64,000 nt of DNA from contig NC_058195.1 of assembly GCF_907165205.1 (NCBI RefSeq), positions 21,658,936 to 21,722,935 on the forward strand, given 5' to 3'. The DNA comes from Coccinella septempunctata. Lineage: Eukaryota > Arthropoda > Insecta > Coleoptera > Coccinellidae. The notes under the pieces were generated by a model. The model saw only the letters and a program-made list of their open reading frames with translations. It did no database searches and was not told the DNA's origin. Both the position numbers and the translations under genes were made by a program. Below are positions 22,954 to 34,700 of the stretch, piece by piece. Numbering within the stretch: the stretch's first letter is position 1; each line of letters begins with the position of its first letter.

Positions 22954-23507
22954 TGAAAACTTTCAAAACAATCTCCTGGTGACAAAGACATATCATCTAT
23001 AAAAGTCCAATCTTGTTCACTCAACAAGTTATGCATCCTACAATAGCCTACCTGTGTCAATGGTCTGCACCTGCTATTAGTGATGGAAGTGGTGGGTGCT
23101 GAATGCATTGGGATACTAATGCGCTGTGCATCATGGTCCGAAAAATTCACTCTCAGAATTTTGGGGAAAAAACTGCACAATTCTGTGTTCCTTACAAATA
23201 TATTATCTATACATTTATCCATTCTTGTGGGCTCAAAAATAGTCTGTTTTAGGCCATAAGACTCAAGAACCTCCACCAGTGCTACAGCATTCTTATCCAG
23301 TGTATTATTCCCATACATGCTGAAAAACACATTAAAATCACCTGCAATAGCAAGATCATCATGAATATCCACCAAGTTCAAAACATTTTCAAGTATTTCC
23401 AAAAAATTCCCGAAATCACCATTAGTTGAGCGATAAATTGATATTAGGGTTAATTTCTGTGTTTTTATTGCAGCTATTTCACAGTCAAATTCCACTGACA
23501 AACTCAC
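22954..23507 (-). pseudogene. LINE endonuclease fragment 1 in Sat490
   Basis: 554 bp of LINE ORF2 on the minus strand. It starts in the middle of the endonuclease (SLSVEFDCEIAAI), keeps ISIYRS, an intact GDFN and CIDNIF, and continues through NFSDHDAQ, which holds the last catalytic His, into the linker before the reverse transcriptase (LLSEQDWTFIDD, CFESFH). It replaces about 80 bp of a monomer between CATATCCTA and CCCTTGCTCC, so the frame runs from satellite sequence into LINE sequence and back. The linker differs clearly from that of the LINE at 14.4 kb, so it came from another element. Confidence 0.85.
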
Positions 23508-24474
23508 CCTTGCTCCTTTTTGACCCAAAAAATCGAGATTTTCGATATTAAGTTGTTGGGCTGGCACGGAAGCCTGATCAATGCTGATTACGAAACCGGA
23601 AATCCCAATTGGATCAGACGAATATAACAAGAGATATTGCAGATTGAAATTTGCAACTTTTGCAAAATGACATTTTCAAGATGAAAATCTGAACGGAGAG
23701 AGATAGGCTTTCAGGAGTACTTGTTATAGATTCAGCATATTCGAAAACCTATATTTTCATGATGAACTTTCAAATATCGGACGTTGTTTGAAGAAAAATC
23801 GAATATTGTTTTTCCATTTTTCATTTTCCAGTTCAATTTGAACTGCTCTCTGGAGTGCAATTCTCTATTGAATCATCAACTGTTTAGTTTGGTGGAATCG
23901 ACAAAGTGAGTATTATACACTCCATATCCTAAGACAGTAGTTGAACTTCCTGATTTTCAGGCAGAAGAGCAAATAGGTCATTTTAGGGGGTCTAACCCCT
24001 TGCTCATTTTTGAACCAAAAAATCGACATTTTCGATTTTTAGTTTTTGCGCTGGAATGGAAGCCTCATCAACGCTGATTACGAAACCGGAAATCCCAATT
24101 GGATCAGACGAATATAACAAGAGATATTGCAGATTGAAATTTGCAACCTTTGGAAAATGACATTTCCAAAATGAAAATCTGAACGGTGGGAGATAGGCTT
24201 CCGGGAATGCTTGCAATAGATTCAGCGTATTTGAGAACCTTTATTTTCATATCAAACCTTCAAATATCTGACTTCGTAAAAAAAAAATCGAATTTATTGA
24301 TTTTCGCTTTTCAATTTTCCAGTTCACTTTGAACTGCTCTCTGGAGTGCAATTCTCTATAGAATCATCAACTGTTAGGTTTGGTTGAATCAAAAAAGTAA
24401 GTACCATACACTCCATATCCTAAGACAGTAGTAGGACACCCTGATTTTTATGCAGAGGAGCAAATAGTTCATGT
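23508..24474 (+). repeat. Sat490, block 5, up to the inversion junction
   Basis: About two + monomers, type 1 then type 2. It ends within GCAAATAGTTCAT at about 24,473, where the strand orientation of the satellite flips. Confidence 0.93.
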
Positions 24475-24490
24475 CTTAGGATATGGAGTG
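24461..24490. other. Inversion junction 1 of the Sat490 array
   Basis: The + oriented sequence CAAATAGTTCAT passes directly into GTCTTAGGATATGGAG, which is the minus orientation of the monomer. The same junction is seen at 51,194-51,223. The arms are mirror images around about 25,185 with an unpaired centre of about 1.4 kb. Confidence 0.9.
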
Positions 24491-27400
24491 TATAATACTT
24501 ACTTTGTTGATTCCACCAAATAAACAGTTGATGATTCAATAGAGAATTGCACTCCAGAGAGCAGTTCACATTGAACTGGAAAATGAAAAATGGAAAAACA
24601 ATAAATTCGATTCTTCTTTGAACAACGTCGGATATTTGAAAGTTCATTATGAAAATATAGGTTTCCGAATATGCTGAATCTATTGCAAGTATTCCTGAAA
24701 GCCTATCTCTCTCCGTTCAGATTTTCATCTTGAAAATGGCATTTTTCAAAAGTAGCAAATTTCAATCTGCAATATCTCTTGTTATATTCGTCTGATGTAA
24801 TTGGGATTTCCGGTTTCGTAATCAGCGTTGATGAGGCTTCCGTTCCAGCGCAAAAACAAAAATCGAAAATCTCGATTTTTTGGGTCAAAAATGAGCAAGG
24901 GGTTAGACCCCCCTAAAATGACCTATTTGCTCTTCTGCCTGAAAATCAGGAAGTTCAACTACTGTCTTAGGATATGGAGTGTATAATACTTACTTTGTTG
25001 ATTCCACCAAACTAAACAGTTGATGATTCAATAGATAATTGCACTCCAGAGAGCAGTTCAAATTGAACTGGAAAATGAAAAATGGAAAATCAATATTCGA
25101 TTTTTCTTCAAACAACGTCCGATATTTGAGAGTTCATGATGAAAATATAGGTTTCCGAATATGCTGAATCTATAGCAAGTATTCCTGAAAGCCTATCTCT
25201 CTCCGTTCAGATTTTCATCTTGAAAATGGCATTTTTCAAAAGTTGCAAATTTTAATCTGCAATATCTCTTGTTATATTCGTCTGATCCAATTGGGATTTC
25301 CGGTTTCGTTATCAGCATTTATCAGGCTTTAATTCCAGCTCAACAACTAAATATCGAAAATCTCGATTTTTTGGGTCAAAAATGAGCAAGGGCTTAGACC
25401 CCCCTAAAATGACCTATTTGCTCCTCTGCATACAAATCAGGGTGTCCTACTACTGTTTTAGGATATGGAGTGTATAATACTTACTTTTTTGATTCCATCA
25501 AACCCAACAGGTGATGATTCAATAGAGAATTGCACTCCAGAGAGCAGTTCAAAGTGAACTGGAAAATGAAAAATGGAAAAACAATAAATTCGATTTTTTT
25601 TTCAAACGAAGTCAGATATTTGAGAGTTTGATATGAAAATATAGGTTTTCAAATAAGCTGAATCCATTGCGAGCATTCTCAGAAGCCTATCTCTCACCGT
25701 TCAGATTTTCATTTTGGAAATGTCATTTTTCAAAAGTTGCAAATTTCAATATGCAATATCTCTTGTTATATTCGTCTGATCCAATTGGGATTTCCGGTTT
25801 CGTAATCAGCATTGATTAGGCTTCCATTCCAGCTCAAAAACTAAATATCGAAAATCTCGATTTTTTGGGTCAAAAATGAGCAAAGGAGACCCCCCTAAAA
25901 TGAACTATTTGCTCCTCTGCATAAAAATCAGGGTGTCCTACTACTGTCTTAGGATATGGAGTGTATGGTACTTACTTTTTTGATTCAACCAAACCTAACA
26001 GTTGATGATTCTATAGAGAATTGCACTCCAGAGAGCAGTTCAAAGTGAACTGGAAAATTGAAAAGCGAAAATCAATAAATTCGATTTTTTTTTACGAAGT
26101 CAGATATTTGAAGGTTTGATATGAAAATAAAGGTTCTCAAATACGCTGAATCTATTGCAAGCATTCCCGGAAGCCTATCTCCCACCGTTCAGATTTTCAT
26201 TTTGGAAATGTCATTTTCCAAAGGTTGCAAATTTCAATCTGCAATATCTCTTGTTATATTCGTCTGATCCAATTGGGATTTCCGGTTTCGTAATCAGCGT
26301 TGATGAGGCTTCCATTCCAGCGCAAAAACTAAAAATCGAAAATGTCGATTTTTTGGTTCAAAAATGAGCAAGGGGTTAGACCCCCTAAAATGACCTATTT
26401 GCTCTTCTGCCTGAAAATCAGGAAGTTCAACTACTGTCTTAGGATATGGAGTGTATAATACTCACTTTGTCGATTCCACCAAACTAAACAGTTGATGATT
26501 CAATAGAGAATTGCACTCCAGAGAGCAGTTCAAATTGAACTGGAAAATGAAAAATGGAAAAACAATATTCGATTTTTCTTCAAACAACGTCCGATATTTG
26601 AAAGTTCATCATGAAAATAAAGGTTCTCAAATACACTGAATCTATTGCAAGCATTCCCGGAAGCCTATCTCCCACCGTTCAGATTTTCATTTTGGAAATG
26701 TCATTTTCCAAAGGTTGCAAATTTCAATCTGCAATATCTCTTGTTATATTCGTCTGATCCAATTGGGATTTCCGGTTTCGTAATCAGCATTGATCAGGCT
26801 CCCGTGCCAGCTCAACAACTTAATATCGAAAATCTCGATTTTTTGGGTCAAAAAGGAGCAAGGGCTTAGACCCCCATAAAATGACCTATTTGCTCCTTTG
26901 CATAAAAATCAGGGTGTCCTACTACTGTCTTAGGATATGGAGTGTATAAAACTCACTTTTTTGATTCAACCGAACCTAACAGTTGATGATTCGATAGAGA
27001 ATTGCACTCCAGAGAGCAGTTCAAAGTGATCTGGAAAATGAAAAATGGAAAAACAATGAATTCGGTTTTTTTTTTTAAACAAAGTCAGATATTTGAAGGC
27101 TTGGTATGAAAATGAAGGTTTTCAAATACGCTGAATCTATTGCGAGCATTCTCAAAAGCCTATCTCTCACCGTTCATATTTTCATTTTGGAAATGTCATT
27201 TTTCAAAAGTTGAAAATTTCAATCTGCAATATCTCTTGTTATATTCGTTTGATCCAATTAGGATTTCCGGTTTCGTAATCAGCATTGATAAGGCTTCCAT
27301 TTCAGCTCGAAAACTAAATATCGAAAATCTCGATTTTTTGGGTCAAAAATGAGCAAGGGCTTAGACCCCCCTAAAATGACCTATTTGCTCCTCTGCATAA

Positions 27401-30400
27401 AAATCAGGGTGTCCTACTACTGTCTTAGGATATGGAGTGTATAATACTTACTTTGTTGATTCCACCAAACTAAACAGTTGATGATTCAATAGAGAATTGC
27501 ACTCCAGAGAGCAGTTCAAAGTGAACTGGAAAATGAAAAATGAAAAAACGATAAATTCGATTTTTCTTTAAAAAACGTCGGATATTTGAAAGTTCATCAT
27601 GAAAATATAGGTTTTCGAATATGCTGAATCTATAGCAAGTATTCCTGAAAGCCTATCTCTCTCCGTTCAGATTTTCATCTTGAAAATGGCATTTTTCAAA
27701 AGTTGCAAATTTCAATCTGCAATATCTCTTGTTATATTCGTCTGATCCAATTGGGATTTCCGGTTTCGTAATCAGATTTGATCAGGCTCCCGTTCCAGCT
27801 CAACAACTAAATATCGAAAATCTCGATTTTTTGGGTCAAAAAGGAGCAAGGGCTTAGACCCCCATAAAATGACCTATTTGCTCCTCTGCATAAAAATCAG
27901 GGTGTCTTACTACTGTCTTAGGATATGGAGTGTATAAAACTCACTTTTTTGATTCAACCGAACCTAACAGTTGATGATTCAATAGAGAATTGCACTCCAG
28001 AGAGCAGTTCAAAGTGATCTGGAAAATGAAAAATGGAAAAACAATAAATTCGATTTTTTTTCAAACGAAGTCAGATATTTGAAAGTTTGATATGAAAGTA
28101 TAGGTTCTCAAATAAGCTGAATCCATTGGGAGCATTCTCAAAAGCCTATCTCTCACCGTTCATATTTTCATTTTGGAAATGTCATTTTTCAAAAGTTGAA
28201 AATTTCAATCTGCAATATCTCTTGTTATATTCGTTTGATCCAATTAGGATTTCCGGTTTCGTAATCAGCATTGATAAGGCTTCCATTCCAGCTCGAAAAC
28301 TAAATATCGAAAATCTCGATTTTTTGGGTCAAAAATGAGCAAGTGCTTAGACCCCCCTAAAATGACCTATTTGCTCCTCTGCATAAAAATCAGGGTGTCC
28401 TACTACTGTCTTAGGATATGGAGTGTATAGTACTTACTTTTTTGATTCAACCAAACCTAACAGTTGATGATTCTATAGAGAATTGCACTCCAGAGAGCAG
28501 TTCAAAGTGGACTGGAAAATGAAAAACGGAAAAAAAATAAATTCGATTTTTTTTTTAAACAAAGTGAGATATTTGAAGGCTTGGTATGAAAATGAAGGTT
28601 TTCGAATACGCTGAATCTATTGCGAGCATTTCCGAAAGCCTATCTCCCACCGTTCAGATTTTCATTTTGAAAATGTCATTTTTCAAAAGTTGCAAATTTC
28701 AATCTGCAATATCTCTTGTTATATTCGTCTGATCCAATTGGGATTTCCGGTTTCGTAATCAGCATTGATCAGGCTTCCATTCCAGCTCAAAAACTTAATA
28801 TCGAAAATCTCGATTTTTTGGGTCAAAAATGAGCAAGGGCTTAGACCCCCATAAAATGACCTATTTGCTCCTCTGCATACAAATCAGGGTGTCCTACTAC
28901 TGTTTTAGGATATGGAGTGTATAATACTTACTTTTTTGATTCAACCAAACCTAACAGTTGATGATTCTATAGAGAATTGCACTCCAGAGAGCAGTCCAAA
29001 GTGAACTGGAAAATTGAAAATCGAAAATCAATAAATTCGATTTTTTCTTAAACGAAGTCAGATATTTGCAGGTTTGGTATGAAAATAAAGGTTTTCGAAT
29101 ACGCTGAATCTATTGCGAGCATTTCCGAAAGCCTATCTCCCACCGTTCAGATTTTCATTTTGAAAATGTCATTTTTCAAAAGTTGCAAATTTCAATCTGC
29201 AATATCTCTTGTTATATTCGTCTGATCCAATTGGGATTTCCGGTTTCGTAATCAGCATTGATGAGCCTTCCATTCCAGCTCAAAAACTAAATATCGAAAA
29301 TCTCGATTTTTTGGGTCAAAAATGAGCAAGGGGTTAGACCCCCCTAAAATGACCCCTTTGCATAAAAATCAGGGTGTCCTACTACTGTCTTAGGATATGG
29401 AGTGTATGAAACTCACTTTTTGGATTCAACCGAACCTAACAGTTGATGATTCAATAGAGAATTGCACTCTAGAGAGCACTCCAAAGTGAACTGGAAAATG
29501 AGAAATTGAAAAACAATAAATTCGATTTTTTTTAAACGAAGTCAGATATTTGAAAGTTTATCATGAAAATACAGGTTTTCAAATAAGCTGAATCCATTGC
29601 GAGCATTCTGGAAAGCCTATCTCTCACCGATCAGATTTTCATTTTGAAAATGTCATTTTTCAACAGTTGAAAATTTCAATCTGCAATATCTCTTGTATAT
29701 TCGTCTGATCCGATTGGGATTTCCGGTTTCGTAATCAGCATTGATAAGGCTTCCATTCCAGCTCAAAAACTTAATATCGAAAATCTCGATTTTTTGGGTC
29801 AAAAATGAGCAAGGGGTTAGACCCCCCTAAAATGACCCCTTTGCATAAAAAGTGAACTGGAAAATTGAAAATCGAAAATCAATAAATTCGATTTTTTCTT
29901 GAACGAAGTCAGATATTTGCAGGTTTGGTATGAAAATAAAGGTTTTCGAATACGCTGAATCTATTGCGAGCATTCCCGAAAGCCTATCTCCCACCGTTCA
30001 GATTTTCATTTTTCAAAAGTTGCAAATTTCAATCTGCAATATCTCTTGTTATATTCGTCTGATCCAATTGGGATTTCCGGTTTCGTAATCAGCATTGATA
30101 AGCCTTCCATTCCAGCTCAAGAACTAAATATCGAAAATATCGATTTTTTGGGTCAAAAATGAGCAAGGGAGACCCCCCTAAAATGACCTATTTGCTCCTT
30201 TGCATAAAAATCAGGGTGTCCTACTACTGTCTTAGGATATGGAGTGTATAATACTTACTTTGTTGACTCAACCAAACCTAACAGTTGATGATTCTATAGA
30301 GAATTTCACTCCAGAGAGCAGTTCAAAGTGAACTGGAAAATTGAAAATCGAAAATCAATAAATTCGATTTTTTTTTAAACAGAGTCAGATATTTGAAAGT

Positions 30401-30852
30401 TTATCATGAAAATATAGGTCTTCAAATAAGCTGAATCCATTTCGAGCATTCTGGAAAGCCTATCTCTCACCGATCAGATTTTCATTTTGGAAATGTCATT
30501 TTTCAACAGTTGAAAATTTCAATCTGCAATATCTCTTGTATATTCGTCTGATCCAATTGGGATTTCCGGTTTCGTAATCAGCATTGATAAGGCTTCCATT
30601 CCAGCTCAAAAACTAAATATCGAAAATCTCGATTTTTTGGGTCAAAAATGAGCAAGGGGTTAGACCCCCCTAAAATGACCTATTTGCTCCTTTGCATAAA
30701 AATCAGGGTGTCCTACTACTGTCTTAGGATATGGAGTGTATAATACTTACTTTGTTGACTCAACCAAACCAAACAGTTGATGATTCTATAGAGAATTGCA
30801 CTCCAGAGAGCACTTCAAAGTGAACTGGAAAATTGAAAATGGAAAAACAATA
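24475..30852 (-). repeat. Sat490, block 6, about 13 monomers
   Basis: Minus-oriented monomers. The first starts at the point that in other blocks directly follows a Harbinger fragment (GATTCCACCAAATAAACAG). A monomer at about 29,850 is shortened, jumping from CCCCTTTGCATAAAA to AGTGAACTGG; the same deletion occurs at about 57,070. Another small deletion lies near 30,010. No gene is seen. Confidence 0.95.
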
Positions 30853-31788
30853 ATGGTGGTATTCTGCTTTCATCTGTAAGCCAATCTGTAACTTTTTACG
30901 AGCTTACAGGAAGAATGCGATTCTGGACTTTCTTTCGGTGATCTGTAGCTTACAGAAACCGTAAATATTTACGAGGACTCAAGAGGTGGTCGGAAGCCTA
31001 TCGAATGATATATTGTGAGGTTATGTCGAATGGTTTGTTTATTTTCTGGTGAACAACTTTTTGAAATAGATTCATAATGAATGATAATAATAATATCGCT
31101 TTGTTTATTGGGTTGTTATTAGAAGAAAACCATAACAGGTGAGTATTATTCGACAATAATATATATGATCTGAAAATCATTGTTGTTTTTAATAGGAACT
31201 TTATGAGAATTGAAAGGAGAAGGTTGCGTGATCAAAAGAATCCTTTCGAAATGCCGGATGCTCAGTTTATAAAAATGTTTAAAATGAAGAAGCAGTGCAC
31301 CATAAACTTAATAAATGCTTTACAGCAATTTTTACCCACAAAAAATGCAAATGCTATTGCATTACCCAAAAAAGTAATTCAGCCTTTTCAAGTAATTGTT
31401 TGAATGGAATTGATCTGAGGTTTATACATTTTAGGTGTTGATTACTCTCAACTTTTTGGCCACAGGGTCTTTCCAGAATTCTGTAGGTTCCAATACCTGG
31501 TTATCAGCAAGTCAACCTTCAGTAAGTAGAGCGGTAAATGAAATTTGTTCTACAATTGCTGAGTATTTATTACCCACTTGGGTGCAGTTTCCTACTACCG
31601 AGGAGTCAATTAGACTGGTCAAACAGGGGTAAGAAAACAGTTTCACACTCTATAGTAATTCACAAATATTTTATATTGGCAAACTAGCATTATAATAATG
31701 TTATCTGTCTCTTTGTAGATTCTTCTTAAAATATGGGTTCAGAGGTGTTTTAGGAGCAGTAGATGGAACTCATGTGGAAAGGGGGGAT
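30853..31788 (+). pseudogene. Harbinger-like transposase 5' fragment, copy C
   Basis: Plus-strand copy with a clear exon map. Exon 1 starts at ATG 31,077 and ends 31,138 (donor GTGAGT); exon 2 is 31,196-31,391 (acceptor TTTTAATAG), reading RIERRRLRDQKNPFEMPDAQ; exon 3 is 31,435-31,628 (acceptor ATTTTAG, donor GTAAGA), reading FLATGSFQNSVGS then SQPSVSR; exon 4 from 31,719 reads FLKYGFRGVLGAVDGTHVE. The DGTH Asp is the first catalytic acid of PIF/Harbinger transposases; the rest of the domain is absent. The frames join in phase through exon 4. Upstream are paired CTGTAAGC/GCTTACAG words and the perfect palindrome CGTAAATATTTACG (30,960-30,973), probably near the element end. It is fused to Sat490 on both sides. 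Confidence 0.85.
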
Positions 31789-34700
31789 GATTCCACCAAA
31801 TAAACAGTTGATGATTCAATAGAGAATTGCTCTCCAGAGAGCAGTTCACATTGAACTGGAAAATGAAAAATGGAAAAACAATAAATTCGATTTTTCTTTG
31901 AACAACGTCGGATATTTGAAAGTTCATTATGAAAATATAGGTTTCCGAATATGCTGAATCTATTGCAAGTATTCCTGAAAGCCTATCTCTCTCCGTTCAG
32001 ATTTTCATCTTGAAAATGGCATTTTTCAAAAGTAGCAAATTTCAATCTTCAATATCTCTTGTTATATTCGTCTGATGTAATTGGGATTTCCGGTTTCGTA
32101 ATCAGCGTTGATGAGGCTTCCGTTCCAGCGCAAAAACAAAAATCGAAAATCTCGATTTTTTGGGTCAAAAATGAGCAAGGGGTTAGACCCCCCTAAAATG
32201 ACCTATTTGCTCTGCTGCCTGAAAATCAGGAAGTTCAACTACTGTCTTAGGATATGGAGTGTATAATACTTACTTTGTTGATTCCACCAAACTAAACAGT
32301 TGATGATTCAATAGATAATTGCACTCCAGAGAGCAGTTCGAATTGAACTGGAAAATGAAAAATGGAAAATCAATATTCGATTTTTCTTCAAACAACGTCC
32401 GATATTTGAGAGTTCATGATGAAAATATAGGTTTCCGAATATGCTGAATCTATAGCAAGTATTCCTGAAAGCCTATCTCTCTCCGTTCAGATTTTCATCT
32501 TGAAAATGGCATTTTTCAAAAGTTGCAAATTTCAATCTGCAATATCTCTTGTTATATTCGTCTGATCCAATTGGGATTTCCGGTTTCGTTATCAGCATTG
32601 ATCAGGCTTTAATTCCAGCTCAACAACTAAATATCGAAAATCTCGATTTTTTGGGTCAAAAATGAGCAAGGGCTTAGACCCCCCTAAAATGACCTATTTG
32701 CTCCTCTGCATACAAATCAGGGTGTCCTACTACTGTTTTAGGATATGGAGTGTATAATACTTACTTTTTTGATTCCATCAAACCCAACAGATGATGATTC
32801 AATAGAGAATTGCACTCCAGAGAGCAGTTCAAAGTGAACTGGAAAATGAAAAATGGAAAACAATAAATTCGATTTTTTTTTTCAAACGAAGTCAGATATT
32901 TGAGAGTTTGATATGAAAATATAGGTTTTCAAATAAGCTGAATCCATTGCGAGCATTCTCAAAAGCCTATCTCTCACCGTTCAGATTTTCATTTTGGAAA
33001 TGTCATTTTTCAAAAGTTGCAAATTTCAATCTGCAATATCTCTTGTTATATTCGTCTGATCCAATTGGGATTTCCGGTTTCGTAATCAGCATTGATTAGG
33101 CTTCCATTCCAGCTCAAAAACTGAATATCGAAAATCTCGATTTTTTGGGTCAAAAATGAGCAAAGGAGACCCCCCTAAAATGAACTATTTGCTCCTCTGC
33201 ATAAAAATCAGGGTGTCCTACTACTGTCTTAGGATATGGAGTGTATGGTACTTACTTTTTTGATTCAACCAAACCTAACAGTTGATGATTCTATAGAGAA
33301 TTGCACTCCAGAGAGCAGTTCAAAGTGAACTGGAAAATTGAAAAGCGAAAATCAATAAATTCGATTTTTTTTTTTACGAAGTCAGATATTTGAAGGTTTG
33401 ATATGAAAATAAAGGTTCTCAAATACGCTGAATCTATTGCAAGCATTCCCGGAAGCCTATCTCCCACCGTTCAGATTTTCATTTTGGAAATGTCATTTTC
33501 CACAGGTTGCAAATTTCAATCTGCAATATCTCTTGTTATATTCGTCTGATCCAATTGGGATTTCCGGTTTCGTAATCAGCGTTGATGAGGCTTCCATTCC
33601 AGCGCAAAAACTAAAAATCGAAAATGTCGATTTTTTGGTTCAAAAATGAGCAAGGGGTTAGACCCCCTAAAATGACCTATTTGCTCTTCTGCCTGAAAAT
33701 CAGGAAGTTCAACTACTGTCTTAGGATATGGAGTGTATAATACTCACTTTGTCGATTCCACCAAACTAAACAGTTGATGATTCAATAGAGAATTGCACTC
33801 CAGAGAGCAGTTCAAATTGAACTGGAAAATGAAAAATGGAAAAACAATATTCGATTTTTCTTCAAACAACGTCTGATATTTGAAAGTTCATCATGAAAAT
33901 ATAGGTTTTCAAATATGCTGAATCTATAACAAGTACTCCTGAAAGCCTCTCCGTTCAGATTTTCATCTTGAAAATGTCATTTTGCAAAAGTTGCAAATTT
34001 CAATCTGCAATATCTCTTGTTATATTCGTCTGATCCAATTGGGATTTCCGGTTTCGTAATCAGCATTGATCAGGCTCCCGTGCCAGCTCAACAACTTAAT
34101 ATCGAAAATCTCGATTTTTTGGGTCAAAAAGGAGCAAGGGCTTAGACCCCCATAAAATGACCTATTTGCTCCTTTGCATAAAAATCAGGGTGTCCTACTA
34201 CTGTCTTAGGATATGGAGTGTATAAAACTCACTTTTTTGATTCAACCGAACCTAACAGTTGATGATTCAATAGAGAATTGCACTCCAGAGAGCAGTTCAA
34301 AGTGATCTGGAAAATGAAAAATGGAAAAACAATGAATTCGGTTTTTTTTTTAAACAAAGTCAGATATTTGAAGGCTTGGTATGAAAATGAAGGTTTTCAA
34401 ATACGCTGAATCTATTGCGAGCATTCTCAAAAGCCTATCTCTCACCGTTCATATTTTCATTTTGGAAATGTCATTTTTCAAAAGTTGAAAATTTCAATCT
34501 GCAATATCTCTTGTTATATTCGTTTGATCCAATTAGGATTTCCGGTTTCGTAATCAGCATTGATAAGGCTTCCATTTCAGCTCGAAAACTAAATATCGAA
34601 AATCTCGATTTTTTGGGTCAAAAATGAGCAAGGGAGACCCCCCTAAAATGACCTATTTGCTCCTTTGCATAAAAATCAGGGTGTCCTACTACTGTCTTAG

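Noticed and set aside
22920..23630. A 236-codon gene on the minus strand (and its twin at 49,677-50,363)
   Set aside because: A chimera of satellite sequence and an internal LINE endonuclease fragment; no start, no promoter and incomplete domain.
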